Below, piece after piece: positions 8,601-16,948 of a stretch of 64,000 bases of DNA; position 1 is the first letter of the stretch, and each line of letters opens with the position of its first letter. The notes beneath the pieces are model-generated. The model had not been told where the DNA came from and did no database searches. It saw only the letters and a program-made list of their open reading frames with translations. Source of the DNA: JAVVVD01 sp036652795. GTDB lineage: Bacteria > Bacillota > Clostridia > Christensenellales > CAG-138. Position numbers and translations under genes: made by a program. The stretch lies in contig JAVVVD010000003.1 of NCBI GenBank assembly GCA_036652795.1, positions 1 to 64,000 on the forward strand. The letters are read 5' to 3'.

Positions 8601-9584
8601 TCAAGCTTCTGTAATATTGGATATAAGCCCATTGCTAAACTCAAATTCATATAGCCGCGCAGACTTTATATGCTCGCCATCCTGCGCAATCAGTCCCATA
8701 TACCGCCCACTTTTATCCGAAAGTGGTGGCTGCACAACCTCAAAATCGCCAAAAAATTCGCACACATCCTTGAATGCCAGGCCAAGGCGCAGCTCCTGCG
8801 TCATATAGCTTTGAGCCTCCGCTTCAAAGCCCTCGCGCACCGCCTCACAAAATGCGGTCGCCAACATTAATCCACCCTTTGGAAACTCATATTCACGCGT
8901 AAAAAATCCAATTACAGGCGGCTGTGGGATAAATTCTCCCGATGCACAGGCATATATCGTGCGGCGTTGATGCCCCATAAGCGTGCCTATATCGTCTATC
9001 ACCGCCGGCTGTTCGCTCACGAAGTCCCCCTCTATATCCAGCACCGTATCCAGTTTCCTTGTAAGCATTAACAGCCGCTCTTTTTTGCCTATGGCCCGTA
9101 TATACAGCAGCCTTGTGCCGCCAAATGTTAGCGCACCAATGCTGCCGTTTGTGGCTTCGCCAAGTGAAAAGCCTGCGGGCGGGTGAGCCTCCCGCTCTGC
9201 CACAAGCTTTAAGCCGTTCTCATAATACAGCGTGAGCGTAATATCCCCATCTGTCAGTGTATCCACAGGGCGCGGTATGGCAGCGCCTACAAAATCGAAG
9301 CTGCCGCAATCCACCGTCAGCTCGTACACTCCCCCAGGCCAAACGCAGGCCGTAACTCCCTGAGGCACCAGCGCAAGCGCCCCGCCCTCAAATCGCAGCC
9401 GCCTCGTCACTGGATAATGCAGCGGTGTGAGCGGTATGGCACAAATATAATAATCCCCCGTATCACTCACCGGGAGTGCAACAAATGAATCCTCACCGCA
9501 TTCGCCAAGCCGTTGTCCGTTTACCTCTATGAGCGCGGTCGTATCCGCACGTATAACCATCAATGGCACGGGGGATATATACAT
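8601..9584 (-). CDS. Conserved-looking protein of unknown function
   Basis: A 327-residue soluble protein with no signal peptide, membrane helix or recognisable catalytic motif. The first half is rich in short beta strands (VNGQRLGECGEDSFVALPV and similar). The second half is more helical (FCEAVREGFEAEAQSYMTQEL). It may be a beta-sandwich plus helical protein. The frame has normal codon use and stands alone between a divergent asnS and the SPOR gene. I do not recognise the family. Confidence 0.7.
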   Translation of the reverse strand: MYISPVPLMVIRADTTALIEVNGQRLGECGEDSFVALPVSDTGDYYICAIPLTPLHYPVTRRLRFEGGALALVPQGVTACVWPGGVYELTVDCGSFDFVGAAIPRPVDTLTDGDITLTLYYENGLKLVAEREAHPPAGFSLGEATNGSIGALTFGGTRLLYIRAIGKKERLLMLTRKLDTVLDIEGDFVSEQPAVIDDIGTLMGHQRRTIYACASGEFIPQPPVIGFFTREYEFPKGGLMLATAFCEAVREGFEAEAQSYMTQELRLGLAFKDVCEFFGDFEVVQPPLSDKSGRYMGLIAQDGEHIKSARLYEFEFSNGLISNITEA

Positions 9585-9679
9585 GGCAATTCACCTCATA
9601 TCTGTGATAAATATGCGGTTTAATTAGAAAATATGTTTCCTGCTTTCAGGTTGTTTGATGTGCATTATAGATTCCGGGT

Positions 9680-9708
9680 TTGCAAAAGCGCATGATTTGG
9701 AATATAAT
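9680..9708 (+). promoter_or_regulatory. Predicted sigma-A promoter of asnS
   Basis: TTGCAA and a perfect TATAAT are separated by 17 bases, 35 bases upstream of the asnS start. No T-box is visible in the short leader, which is only about 30 bases long. Confidence 0.75.
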
Positions 9709-9743
9709 AATCAGTAATATTTGTTTTTCCGGAGGGTATCAGC

Positions 9744-11126
9744 GTGGTTAAGCTTTGTGAATTGGTAAACGACCCGGCAAAATATGCCGGCAGCATCACC
9801 GTGTCCGGCTGGATTAAGACGGTACGCGAAAGCAAGAGCATCGGCTTTATTGAGCTTACGGATGGCTCCTGCTTCAAGTCAGCGCAGGTGGTATATGAAA
9901 ACAGCGTTCTAGATGATTCCATCCGCAAAGCGCTTGGCACCGGCTGTGCGATAGAGGTCGACGGTATGTTGGAGCTTACGCCCAACGCTCCGCAGCCCTT
10001 TGAAATAAAAGCACTGCGTATAGAGGTGCTCGGCTGCTGCGACGCCGATTATCCGTTGCAAAAAAAGCGCCACAGCCTTGAGTTTTTGCGCACCATACAG
10101 CATTTGCGTCCGCGCACGAATACATTCCAGGCTACATTCCGTGTACGCAGTGTGGTTGCTCAGGCAATCCATCGTTTCTTTGACGAGCGCGGCTTTTTGT
10201 ATGTACACACGCCCATACTTACGGGCAGCGACTGCGAAGGTGCAGGCGAGATGTTCCGCGTGACCACCCTTCCATTTGATGCTACCCCACGCAATGATGA
10301 TGGCAGCGTAAATTTTGAAGAGGATTTCTTCTGCAAAAGCTCCAACCTCACCGTTAGCGGACAGCTTTACGGCGAAGCGTTTGCGCTTGCATTCCGCGAT
10401 ATATACACCTTCGGACCCACATTCCGCGCAGAGCAATCCAACACAGCGCGCCATGCGGCAGAGTTCTGGATGATAGAACCTGAGATGGCTTTTTGTGACC
10501 TTAACGGCGATATGGACGTAGCCGAAGCAATGGTGAAGTACATAATAAAAACCGTGATGCAGCGCTGCCCTGACGAGCTTGATTTTTTCAACAGTTTTGT
10601 GGACAATACCCTGCTCACACGGCTGCAAAATGTGATTAGCAGCGACTTTGCGCGCATCACTTATAGCGAGGCTGTGGATTTGCTTATAAAGAGCGGTGTG
10701 GAGTTTAAATACCCCATAGAGTGGGGCTGTGATCTGCAAACTGAGCACGAACGCTATATAACCGAACAGATATACCAAAAGCCCGTGTTTGTTATGGATT
10801 ATCCAAAGGATATCAAGGCTTTTTACATGCGCGTCAATGATGATAATAAGACCGTGGCCGCAGCAGACCTGCTTGTTCCCGGCGTTGGCGAGATCATCGG
10901 CGGCAGCCAGCGTGAGGAACGCTACGATGTGCTTACCCGCCGCATAGAGGAGCTTGGCATGGATATGAGCGGATACGAATGGTACATGGATCTTAGGCGG
11001 TTTGGCGGTGTAAAACATGCAGGCTACGGGCTGGGCTTTGAGCGTATGATAATGTATGTGACAGGGATCGCCAACATCCGCGATGTGCTGCCCTTCCCCC
11101 GTACCACTGGCAGCATGGAGATATAA
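9744..11126 (+). CDS. asnS: Asparaginyl-tRNA synthetase
   Basis: The 460-residue class IIb synthetase charges tRNA-Asn with asparagine. It has an N-terminal OB-fold anticodon-binding domain (about 1-105). Motif 2 is FRAEQSNTARHAAEFWMIEPE (about 227-247, FRxE first). Motif 3 is GLGFERMIMY (about 432-441), followed by DVLPFPRT. Length is normal for the family. The GTG start at 9744 is 8 bases after GGAGG. It is transcribed alone, against the surrounding minus-strand genes. Confidence 0.96.
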   Translation: MVKLCELVNDPAKYAGSITVSGWIKTVRESKSIGFIELTDGSCFKSAQVVYENSVLDDSIRKALGTGCAIEVDGMLELTPNAPQPFEIKALRIEVLGCCDADYPLQKKRHSLEFLRTIQHLRPRTNTFQATFRVRSVVAQAIHRFFDERGFLYVHTPILTGSDCEGAGEMFRVTTLPFDATPRNDDGSVNFEEDFFCKSSNLTVSGQLYGEAFALAFRDIYTFGPTFRAEQSNTARHAAEFWMIEPEMAFCDLNGDMDVAEAMVKYIIKTVMQRCPDELDFFNSFVDNTLLTRLQNVISSDFARITYSEAVDLLIKSGVEFKYPIEWGCDLQTEHERYITEQIYQKPVFVMDYPKDIKAFYMRVNDDNKTVAAADLLVPGVGEIIGGSQREERYDVLTRRIEELGMDMSGYEWYMDLRRFGGVKHAGYGLGFERMIMYVTGIANIRDVLPFPRTTGSMEI

Positions 11127-11154
11127 CGGCTTTCATATTTTGTGGGTTTATTTC

Positions 11155-11190
11155 AGGAGCGGTTGTTGATAAATGCCGCTCCTGTATTTA
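11155..11190 (+). terminator. Hairpin terminator after asnS
   Basis: An 8-bp perfect stem (AGGAGCGG/CCGCTCCT) with a 13-base loop is followed by GTATTTATT. It lies about 30 bases after the asnS stop. The U tract is imperfect. Confidence 0.5.
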
Positions 11191-11313
11191 TTACATTGAT
11201 TTATGGTGAAAACACTATGGCAATTGCAATTTTCTCACAGGGCTGCGCCGGCAAATCCACCATTGCCGCTGCTGATGCTGCGCTGAATGCAGCTAAAATC
11301 CAAATTAAGTGTA

Positions 11314-11829
11314 TTATTCCGGCAGCACCACAAGCTTATCATCATAGATAAGCTTAAAATCCAGTGAGGTCAGCGTCATGTCCGTGTCGATCTGCGCGAA
11401 AATGGTGTTTTCGCCCGGTACAAGCGTCAGCAGATATTGAGCATCGCGGCTTTGCACCTTAGCGCGCGCTACTTCTTCATCCTTCATATAAAACACAACG
11501 TCCACCGCGCATACAAGGTTTTGCGGGTATGCGTTTATAGCTATTGCATCCATAAAGGTATCATCGCACTGCTCATATATCTGTATGTTTTTGAATGTAA
11601 TATACTGTCTGAAATGCTGCGGATCTGCCACAAAGTTGCCCAATGCATCATTTAGCATTGGGGTTGGCGCAACTGTCGCCACAGGTGTTGGTGTTGATGT
11701 GGGCGCTATCGTGGGCGCGGCTGTTGGCGCAAGTGTAATCTCGGACACAAGCAGCGGCGCTGTGCGGATACATCCGCACAGCATCAGCACGCACAGCAAC
11801 CATATCGCAAGCAGTGGCTTAGGATTCAT
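11314..11829 (-). CDS. Putative lipoprotein with Pro/Thr linker
   Basis: The 171-residue protein has a lipoprotein-type signal peptide ending in an LCGC lipobox (Cys20), then an Ala/Pro/Thr-rich linker (about 33-58) and a beta-rich domain of about 110 residues. It overlaps the end of pncB by 11 bases, so it is co-transcribed with pncB and lgt. The lgt gene codes for the enzyme that would lipidate it, which may be more than coincidence. Function is unknown. Confidence 0.75.
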   Translation of the reverse strand: MNPKPLLAIWLLCVLMLCGCIRTAPLLVSEITLAPTAAPTIAPTSTPTPVATVAPTPMLNDALGNFVADPQHFRQYITFKNIQIYEQCDDTFMDAIAINAYPQNLVCAVDVVFYMKDEEVARAKVQSRDAQYLLTLVPGENTIFAQIDTDMTLTSLDFKLIYDDKLVVLPE

Positions 11830-13270
11830 ACCGCACCTTTTGCTCCATTATGAGCCGCTGTTTAAGATCATATAGCCCATCCGACATATCCACCTTGTAT
11901 AGATGCGGGTTAAGCAGCCTCTGCGTTTCCTCCCAGAAAGTGCCAAGCTCTTGCTTTTCATATTTGCATATCTCATCCAGCGTGGGTAGTTCATAAACCT
12001 GCTTGCCATTTATAAACAACGGCACAAGCAATTCGCGCACATTGAAGTTTGTAAGCGTCTTTGATTTGTAGCTTTGCTCCGGATGGTATATAGTAAGGGG
12101 CTTTCGCTCATCTATCTCCTCATCCACCAGCGCTATAACGTCAGCAAGCGCCATTCCATTCGCGTTATTATACAAGCGCAGCACCTTCTTGTATCCCGGA
12201 TTGGTCATCTTTGCTATATTCTCGGATATTTTGATCTTTGGCACCATCACACCATCCACTACCTCAGCGCTCATCTTATATACGCCGCCCAACGCCGGGC
12301 AGTCGTTGGATGTGATCAGCCTTGTGCCAACACCCCATACGTCTATTTTTGCGCCCTGCGCTTTAAGGTCGCGTATTACGTATTCATCAAGGTCGCTCGA
12401 TGCAAATATCTTCGCATCTGTATGGCCGGCTTCATCCAGCATTATCCGTGCCTTTTTCGAAAAATACGCCAAGTCACCTGAGTCCAACCGTATCCCCACC
12501 GGCATATGTCCTTTTGCTTTAAGCTCGTCAAATACCGTTATCGCATTTGGCATACCACTCTTTAATGTATCATACGTATCCACAAGCAGCATACACGAAT
12601 CGGGGAATATATCCGCATAGGCGCGGAATGCGGCTAGTTCGTCCTTAAAGCTCATCACCCAGCTGTGCGCATGTGTGCCCTTTACGTCCACGTCATAGAG
12701 CATACCTGTCATCACGTTGCTGGTGGCGACACACCCACCCACCATAGCTGCGCGCGCACCGAGTATACCGGCATCAGGACCCTGAGCACGGCGTAGGCCA
12801 AATTCCAGCACTGCATCTCCCTGCGCGGCATACACCACGCGGCATGCCTTGCTGGCGATTAGCGTTTGATGGTTGACCAGGTTTAATAATGCGGTTTCCA
12901 CAAGCTGCGCTTGCATTATCGGCGCACGTACGCGAAGCAGCGGTTCAAATGGGAACACCACCGTCCCCTCCGGCATTCCGTATATTTCGCCCGTAAAACG
13001 CATTGCCCTAAGCTCAGAGAGGAATCCCTCGTCAAATAGTTTAAGCGAACGAAGATAATCTATGTCCCCCTCCGAAAAATGCAGCGAGTTTATGTAATTA
13101 ACGGCGGATTCCGTACCCGCCATTATTGCAAACGCACTGTTTTCACGCGTATTGCGAAAAAACAGATCAAACACCGCCTCATTGTCCTTCATGTCGAACT
13201 TGTAATAGCCATACATCATCGTAAGCTGATACAGATCGGTCATCATCGTAAGATTGCGCTCGTTATTCAT
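11819..13270 (-). CDS. pncB: Nicotinate phosphoribosyltransferase
   Basis: About 483 residues. It converts nicotinate and PRPP to nicotinate mononucleotide in NAD salvage. Characteristic segments are LTMMTDLYQLTM at the N-terminus, EFGLRRAQG (about 160), GTHAHSWVMSF (about 197) and RLDSGDLAYFSKKAR (about 263). The ATG at 13270 overlaps the last codons of lgt and follows GAGGA; longer upstream starts lie deeper inside lgt and are not supported. Confidence 0.93.
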   Translation of the reverse strand: MNNERNLTMMTDLYQLTMMYGYYKFDMKDNEAVFDLFFRNTRENSAFAIMAGTESAVNYINSLHFSEGDIDYLRSLKLFDEGFLSELRAMRFTGEIYGMPEGTVVFPFEPLLRVRAPIMQAQLVETALLNLVNHQTLIASKACRVVYAAQGDAVLEFGLRRAQGPDAGILGARAAMVGGCVATSNVMTGMLYDVDVKGTHAHSWVMSFKDELAAFRAYADIFPDSCMLLVDTYDTLKSGMPNAITVFDELKAKGHMPVGIRLDSGDLAYFSKKARIMLDEAGHTDAKIFASSDLDEYVIRDLKAQGAKIDVWGVGTRLITSNDCPALGGVYKMSAEVVDGVMVPKIKISENIAKMTNPGYKKVLRLYNNANGMALADVIALVDEEIDERKPLTIYHPEQSYKSKTLTNFNVRELLVPLFINGKQVYELPTLDEICKYEKQELGTFWEETQRLLNPHLYKVDMSDGLYDLKQRLIMEQKVRYES

Positions 13271-14270
13271 TATCGTCCTCTTTTTCATCCTCGGCATCAT
13301 GCTTTTCGCATTCATCCTGTTCGCTCTGCGGCGCATTTGCATCGGTGCTATTTTCAGCTTCCAAATCAGTCTGCGCTGTATCCGCGCTTACGCATAGCGG
13401 CGCCGGCCACATAAGCGCGCCTGTTTTTTTCTCGCGTACGGCGCGGACTATAAAGAATGCAGTTACACCTGCAAACATGATAAAGCTGAGCAGCTGCGAT
13501 ACCCTTATGCCTCCGCTTAACCATGCAATTGTCTGCGGGTGTATAAGCCACAAGCTGTCTCCGCGCAGTCCCTCAACCAGCATACGTTCAAATGAATACA
13601 ACATCGCATAGGTCAAAAAAACATCGCCATCGTGCTTTGCACGCTTCCTGAAAACAAACCACAGAAAAAGGAATATAAGCAGACACCACATTGATTCATA
13701 GAAGAATGTGGCCAGATGATACGGGTTTGTGCATACTCCCTGATGCAGAACGCCGTCCACAAATCCGTTGAAGGAATGGGGTATCTCTATCTTTACGCTC
13801 AGTGGAAACCAAAGCATGTTTGGGTTTGTAACAGGATTGCCGAACGCTTCCTGATTAAAAAAGTTCCCCCAACGCCCTATTGCCTGCGCCAACACAAGGC
13901 CAGGAGCAATGCAATCGGTAAGGCGCAGGAAACGTATTTTTTTCTTTTTAGCATATATCAGCGCACCCAACAGGCCGCCTATCACAGCCCCATATATGGC
14001 AAGGCCGCCTTCCCATATATACAGCATTCTGATCGGGTCTGCAAGATAGCTTTTCAGCTCGAACAGCACATAATACAGCCTGGCGCCCACGATACCGCAT
14101 GGTATTATCACAAGGCACAGATCAACTATAGTATCTTCGGGCAGCTTTTTGCGCTTGCCCTCACGTATTGCCAGCAGCACGGCAATTATTATGCCAACCG
14201 CCATAAGCACGCCATACCAGTATATATCCCTTCCGAATATGGTAAAAGCCACTCTATCGGGATTTGTCAT
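13263..14270 (-). CDS. lgt: Prolipoprotein diacylglyceryl transferase
   Basis: The 335-residue polytopic membrane protein transfers diacylglycerol to the lipobox cysteine of prolipoproteins. It has the Lgt signature GRWGNFFNQEAFG (about 132-144), several membrane helices, and the characteristic RMLVEGLRGDSLW segment near 220. The last 50 residues form an acidic, Asp/Glu-rich cytoplasmic tail longer than in textbook Lgt proteins. AGGAGG precedes the ATG. It heads the lgt-pncB-lipoprotein operon. Confidence 0.95.
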   Translation of the reverse strand: MTNPDRVAFTIFGRDIYWYGVLMAVGIIIAVLLAIREGKRKKLPEDTIVDLCLVIIPCGIVGARLYYVLFELKSYLADPIRMLYIWEGGLAIYGAVIGGLLGALIYAKKKKIRFLRLTDCIAPGLVLAQAIGRWGNFFNQEAFGNPVTNPNMLWFPLSVKIEIPHSFNGFVDGVLHQGVCTNPYHLATFFYESMWCLLIFLFLWFVFRKRAKHDGDVFLTYAMLYSFERMLVEGLRGDSLWLIHPQTIAWLSGGIRVSQLLSFIMFAGVTAFFIVRAVREKKTGALMWPAPLCVSADTAQTDLEAENSTDANAPQSEQDECEKHDAEDEKEDDNE

Positions 14271-14385
14271 AGCGATTCCTCCTGTTTAAACAGCAAAATT
14301 GGATACATGGCACATCTCCATTTATCCCGCCTATTATACATCAATCCATTAAGATATGGAAGTTGCAAGGCAAATTTACGGCTTA

Positions 14386-15588
14386 TCAGCGTTTCACGAA
14401 CGGCGAAAATTCATCGAACTCATCCTGTTCAAAGCGCATTGTGCTGCCGCGCATAAGAACATCGCTTCCATACTTTGCGCGCATCGCGTCCGTAGCGGCA
14501 TCCAGCCGGTGCAATTTTTCACGGTGCTCTGCATCCATCAACGATATCTGCTCGCCTTCGCTTGTAAGCTTTGCCACGCGTATCCCCGCCTGCCGCACAG
14601 GTCTGCCTATCATAAGCCTTGGGATAAGCAATCGCGCCTCGTTATATATCTCCTGCGTGATGTCCGTGGGCTTTTCAAGCGTAGTCTGGCAGCTTCTGCT
14701 GGTTAAATCATCAAATCGCACATGCACGGCAATCACCCTGGCGCGCATCCCTGCCTGCCTTAACCTATACGCTACCTTTTCTGTTTGCAGCAGCAATGCC
14801 GCAAGCAGATCCTTTGTGCTTGTAACATCTTGTGGCAGCGTCATCGAGCTGCCTATGCCCTTTTGTGGGTCTTCTACGTATTTGATGTGGGTATTATCCA
14901 TGCCGTTAGCATGCATCCACATATCCGCACCGCTTTTACCAAATATGCTCTTTAGCAGTTCAAGGCTCATACCCGCAAGCTGACCTATTGTGCGCACACC
15001 CATATCGCCAAGTTTGCGCTCCGTGGCCTTTCCCACGTACATAAGGTTGCTTGCCGGCAGCGGCCATATAAGTTTTTTCCAGCTTTCTCTATTAAGCGAC
15101 GTTATTGCATCTGGTTTTTTATAGTCCGACCCCATCTTGGCCATTATCAGGTTTTCGCCAATGCCTACCGACACAGTAAGCCCCAGTTCCCGCTTTACCC
15201 GTTCGCGTATTATCTCAGCCACCGTTTCTGGAGGGCCAAATATATGCTCACAACCCGAATAATCAATATACGCCTCGTCTATCCCATAGCGCATTATAAG
15301 TGGTGAATAGCTGCGGATTATATGCATAAATCTATTCGAATAATCCATATACAATCTAAAATCCGGCTCCACTACTACTGCGTTTGGGCAGCGCTGCTTC
15401 GCCTCCCACAGCGGCATACCAGCCCTCACACCCGTCTTTTTTACCGGATATGTGGCTGCAAGCACTATGCCATGTCGCTTCTTGGGATCCCCACAAACCA
15501 TCAATGGCGTTTCAAACGTGTATAAGCCCCCACTTTTCATCACGGCGCAGCTTGCGTAAAACGAGTTCATATCCACATGCAGTATCAT
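14386..15588 (-). CDS. dinB: Y-family DNA polymerase IV (DinB-like)
   Basis: About 400 residues. It performs translesion DNA synthesis. The N-terminal palm motif ILHVDMNSFYASC carries the first catalytic Asp, YGIDEAYIDYSG carries the second acidic pair, and VSVGIGENLIMAKMGSDYKKPD is the typical Y-family finger segment. A helix-hairpin-helix (MGVRTIGQLAG) and little-finger domain follow. The ATG at 15588 follows GAGG; an ATG six codons upstream has no ribosome binding site. Confidence 0.93.
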   Translation of the reverse strand: MILHVDMNSFYASCAVMKSGGLYTFETPLMVCGDPKKRHGIVLAATYPVKKTGVRAGMPLWEAKQRCPNAVVVEPDFRLYMDYSNRFMHIIRSYSPLIMRYGIDEAYIDYSGCEHIFGPPETVAEIIRERVKRELGLTVSVGIGENLIMAKMGSDYKKPDAITSLNRESWKKLIWPLPASNLMYVGKATERKLGDMGVRTIGQLAGMSLELLKSIFGKSGADMWMHANGMDNTHIKYVEDPQKGIGSSMTLPQDVTSTKDLLAALLLQTEKVAYRLRQAGMRARVIAVHVRFDDLTSRSCQTTLEKPTDITQEIYNEARLLIPRLMIGRPVRQAGIRVAKLTSEGEQISLMDAEHREKLHRLDAATDAMRAKYGSDVLMRGSTMRFEQDEFDEFSPFVKR

Positions 15589-15677
15589 ACAAGCCTCATT
15601 TCGCATATCGGAACGTTTGTTCTTAGTATATTACAATGCTTTGAGCTTGTAAATGCATATTGCAGCAATACGCCGGA

Positions 15678-15706
15678 TTGTGCCATGTATTTTATCATGG
15701 TATACT
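15678..15706 (+). promoter_or_regulatory. Predicted sigma-A promoter of the acetyltransferase
   Basis: TTGTGC and TATACT are separated by 17 bases, 26 bases before the ATG of the acetyltransferase gene. Confidence 0.55.
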
Positions 15707-15731
15707 ATGATAAATCATCGGGAGAATTTAT

Positions 15732-16163
15732 ATGATAACGCTAAAACCCATAGACCGCAATAATTTCATTGCGATATTAAAGCTTTCTGTTAGTGTGCCC
15801 CAACAGGAATTTGTTGCAAGCAATTCGTTTTCCCTAGCACAATCCAAGGTGCAGCCGGAATGTGTTCCGCTTGCGGTATATGATGGTGATGTGCCTGTGG
15901 GCTTTGTAATGTACGCCATGGATGAGGATGATTTAGAATACTGGATATACCGCGTAATGATAGACAAGTCCTGCCAATCAAGGGGCTATGGACGCGAAGC
16001 GATGCGCCGGCTTATTGCGCTGATACGCGAGGATACAGCGCACAGAATCATATATATAAGCTTTGAGCCCTCCAACAGCTGGGCTATGGCGCTATATGAA
16101 AGCATGGGCTTCGTGCCGGACGGCAGAATAGAGGACGGCGAAATCGTATATCGGCTGGATTGA
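15732..16163 (+). CDS. GNAT-family N-acetyltransferase
   Basis: A 143-residue single-domain GNAT enzyme. The acetyl-CoA-binding A motif is QSRGYGREAMRRLI (about 84-97) and the B motif is ISFEPSNSWAMALYESMGF (about 110-128). The arrangement resembles spermidine/diamine acetyltransferases (SpeG/PaiA-like), but the substrate cannot be assigned from sequence. GGGAGA precedes the ATG. It is a single gene between convergent and divergent neighbours. Confidence 0.88.
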   Translation: MITLKPIDRNNFIAILKLSVSVPQQEFVASNSFSLAQSKVQPECVPLAVYDGDVPVGFVMYAMDEDDLEYWIYRVMIDKSCQSRGYGREAMRRLIALIREDTAHRIIYISFEPSNSWAMALYESMGFVPDGRIEDGEIVYRLD

Positions 16164-16168
16164 TATGA

Positions 16169-16208
16169 GCTTGGCTTCCCGCTATAACAAATGCGAAGCC
16201 GAGCTTTG
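16169..16208 (+). terminator. Possible bidirectional hairpin between acetyltransferase and PP2C genes
   Basis: A 10-bp stem with one G-U pair (GCTTGGCTTC/GAAGCCGAGC) and a 16-base loop lies between two converging genes. The T tracts on either side are short. Confidence 0.4.
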
Positions 16209-16214
16209 TATGCA

Positions 16215-16934
16215 TCAGTTGGCAAATACAGCAACAGCGGAAAAGTTATCACCTGTGGCATCCATTCTATTTCCTATGCGCAGCAGCATACTGTCCAGCC
16301 ATGCCTCAGGATCTTCGGCCTTGCATAGATCAACTATCATCTCATCTTCATTTACGAGCCCCCATAATCCGTCACTGCACAGCAGAAAAGCATCACCCTC
16401 ACGCACCTTATCCACTGGATGATCCACCTCTGCCATAAATTTACCCTCCATGCCCACCGCGCGCAGCACCTTGTTGCGATCCTTATAAGCGCGTATATCG
16501 TTGCTGCGTATTTCGCCTGCAAATACGGCCATCTGCGCCACAGTATGGTCTATCGTCTGGAATACCAATCTGCCATTTCTAAAAAGATACAGCCGCGAAT
16601 CCCCCGCATGCGCCACAGCAATGCCGTTCGTGCAACACAGCAAACTCACTAGTGTGCTCTTCATCCGTCTTTGCGGGGTTTGACGCGCCAGAACCGCGTG
16701 GTGTACTCTGAGCATAAGCGCCTCCACACACCCTGTTTGAGCGGATGGACATGCCGAAAAGCCGGCACTGAGCGAATCTATAGCAATCCGTGAAGCCGCC
16801 GCTCCGCAGCCGTGTCCACCGAACCCATCGGCGAGTGCGGCAAGAAAGCCGGTGCTGGTGATGGTTACGCCAACATTATCCTCGTTATACCGTTTACCGC
16901 CGCAACAGCACCGCTTTGCCACACTAAAAGTCAT
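16215..16934 (-). CDS. PP2C-family Ser/Thr protein phosphatase (soluble)
   Basis: A 239-residue phosphatase with the PP2C metal motifs: YNEDN (about 16-20), LADGFGGHG (about 34-42), GDSRLYL (about 114-120), CSDGLWG (about 185-191) and GDNFSAV (about 228-234). All metal-binding aspartates are present, so it should be active. It has no membrane segment. It is the last gene of the phospho-signalling operon and probably reverses phosphorylation by the upstream kinases. Confidence 0.93.
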   Translation of the reverse strand: MTFSVAKRCCCGGKRYNEDNVGVTITSTGFLAALADGFGGHGCGAAASRIAIDSLSAGFSACPSAQTGCVEALMLRVHHAVLARQTPQRRMKSTLVSLLCCTNGIAVAHAGDSRLYLFRNGRLVFQTIDHTVAQMAVFAGEIRSNDIRAYKDRNKVLRAVGMEGKFMAEVDHPVDKVREGDAFLLCSDGLWGLVNEDEMIVDLCKAEDPEAWLDSMLLRIGNRMDATGDNFSAVAVFAN

Positions 16935-16948
16935 TCAAACCGCCTCCC

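Noticed and set aside
9909..11018. 369-codon minus-strand frame opposite asnS
   Set aside because: asnS has full class II motifs, promoter and ribosome binding site; the antisense frame is rich in Cys, His and Tyr and has no recognisable domain.
11217..11351. Short frame with a GKST sequence resembling a Walker A loop
   Set aside because: The first Gly of the loop is missing, there is no ribosome binding site, it overlaps the convergent lipoprotein gene and stops after about 45 codons.
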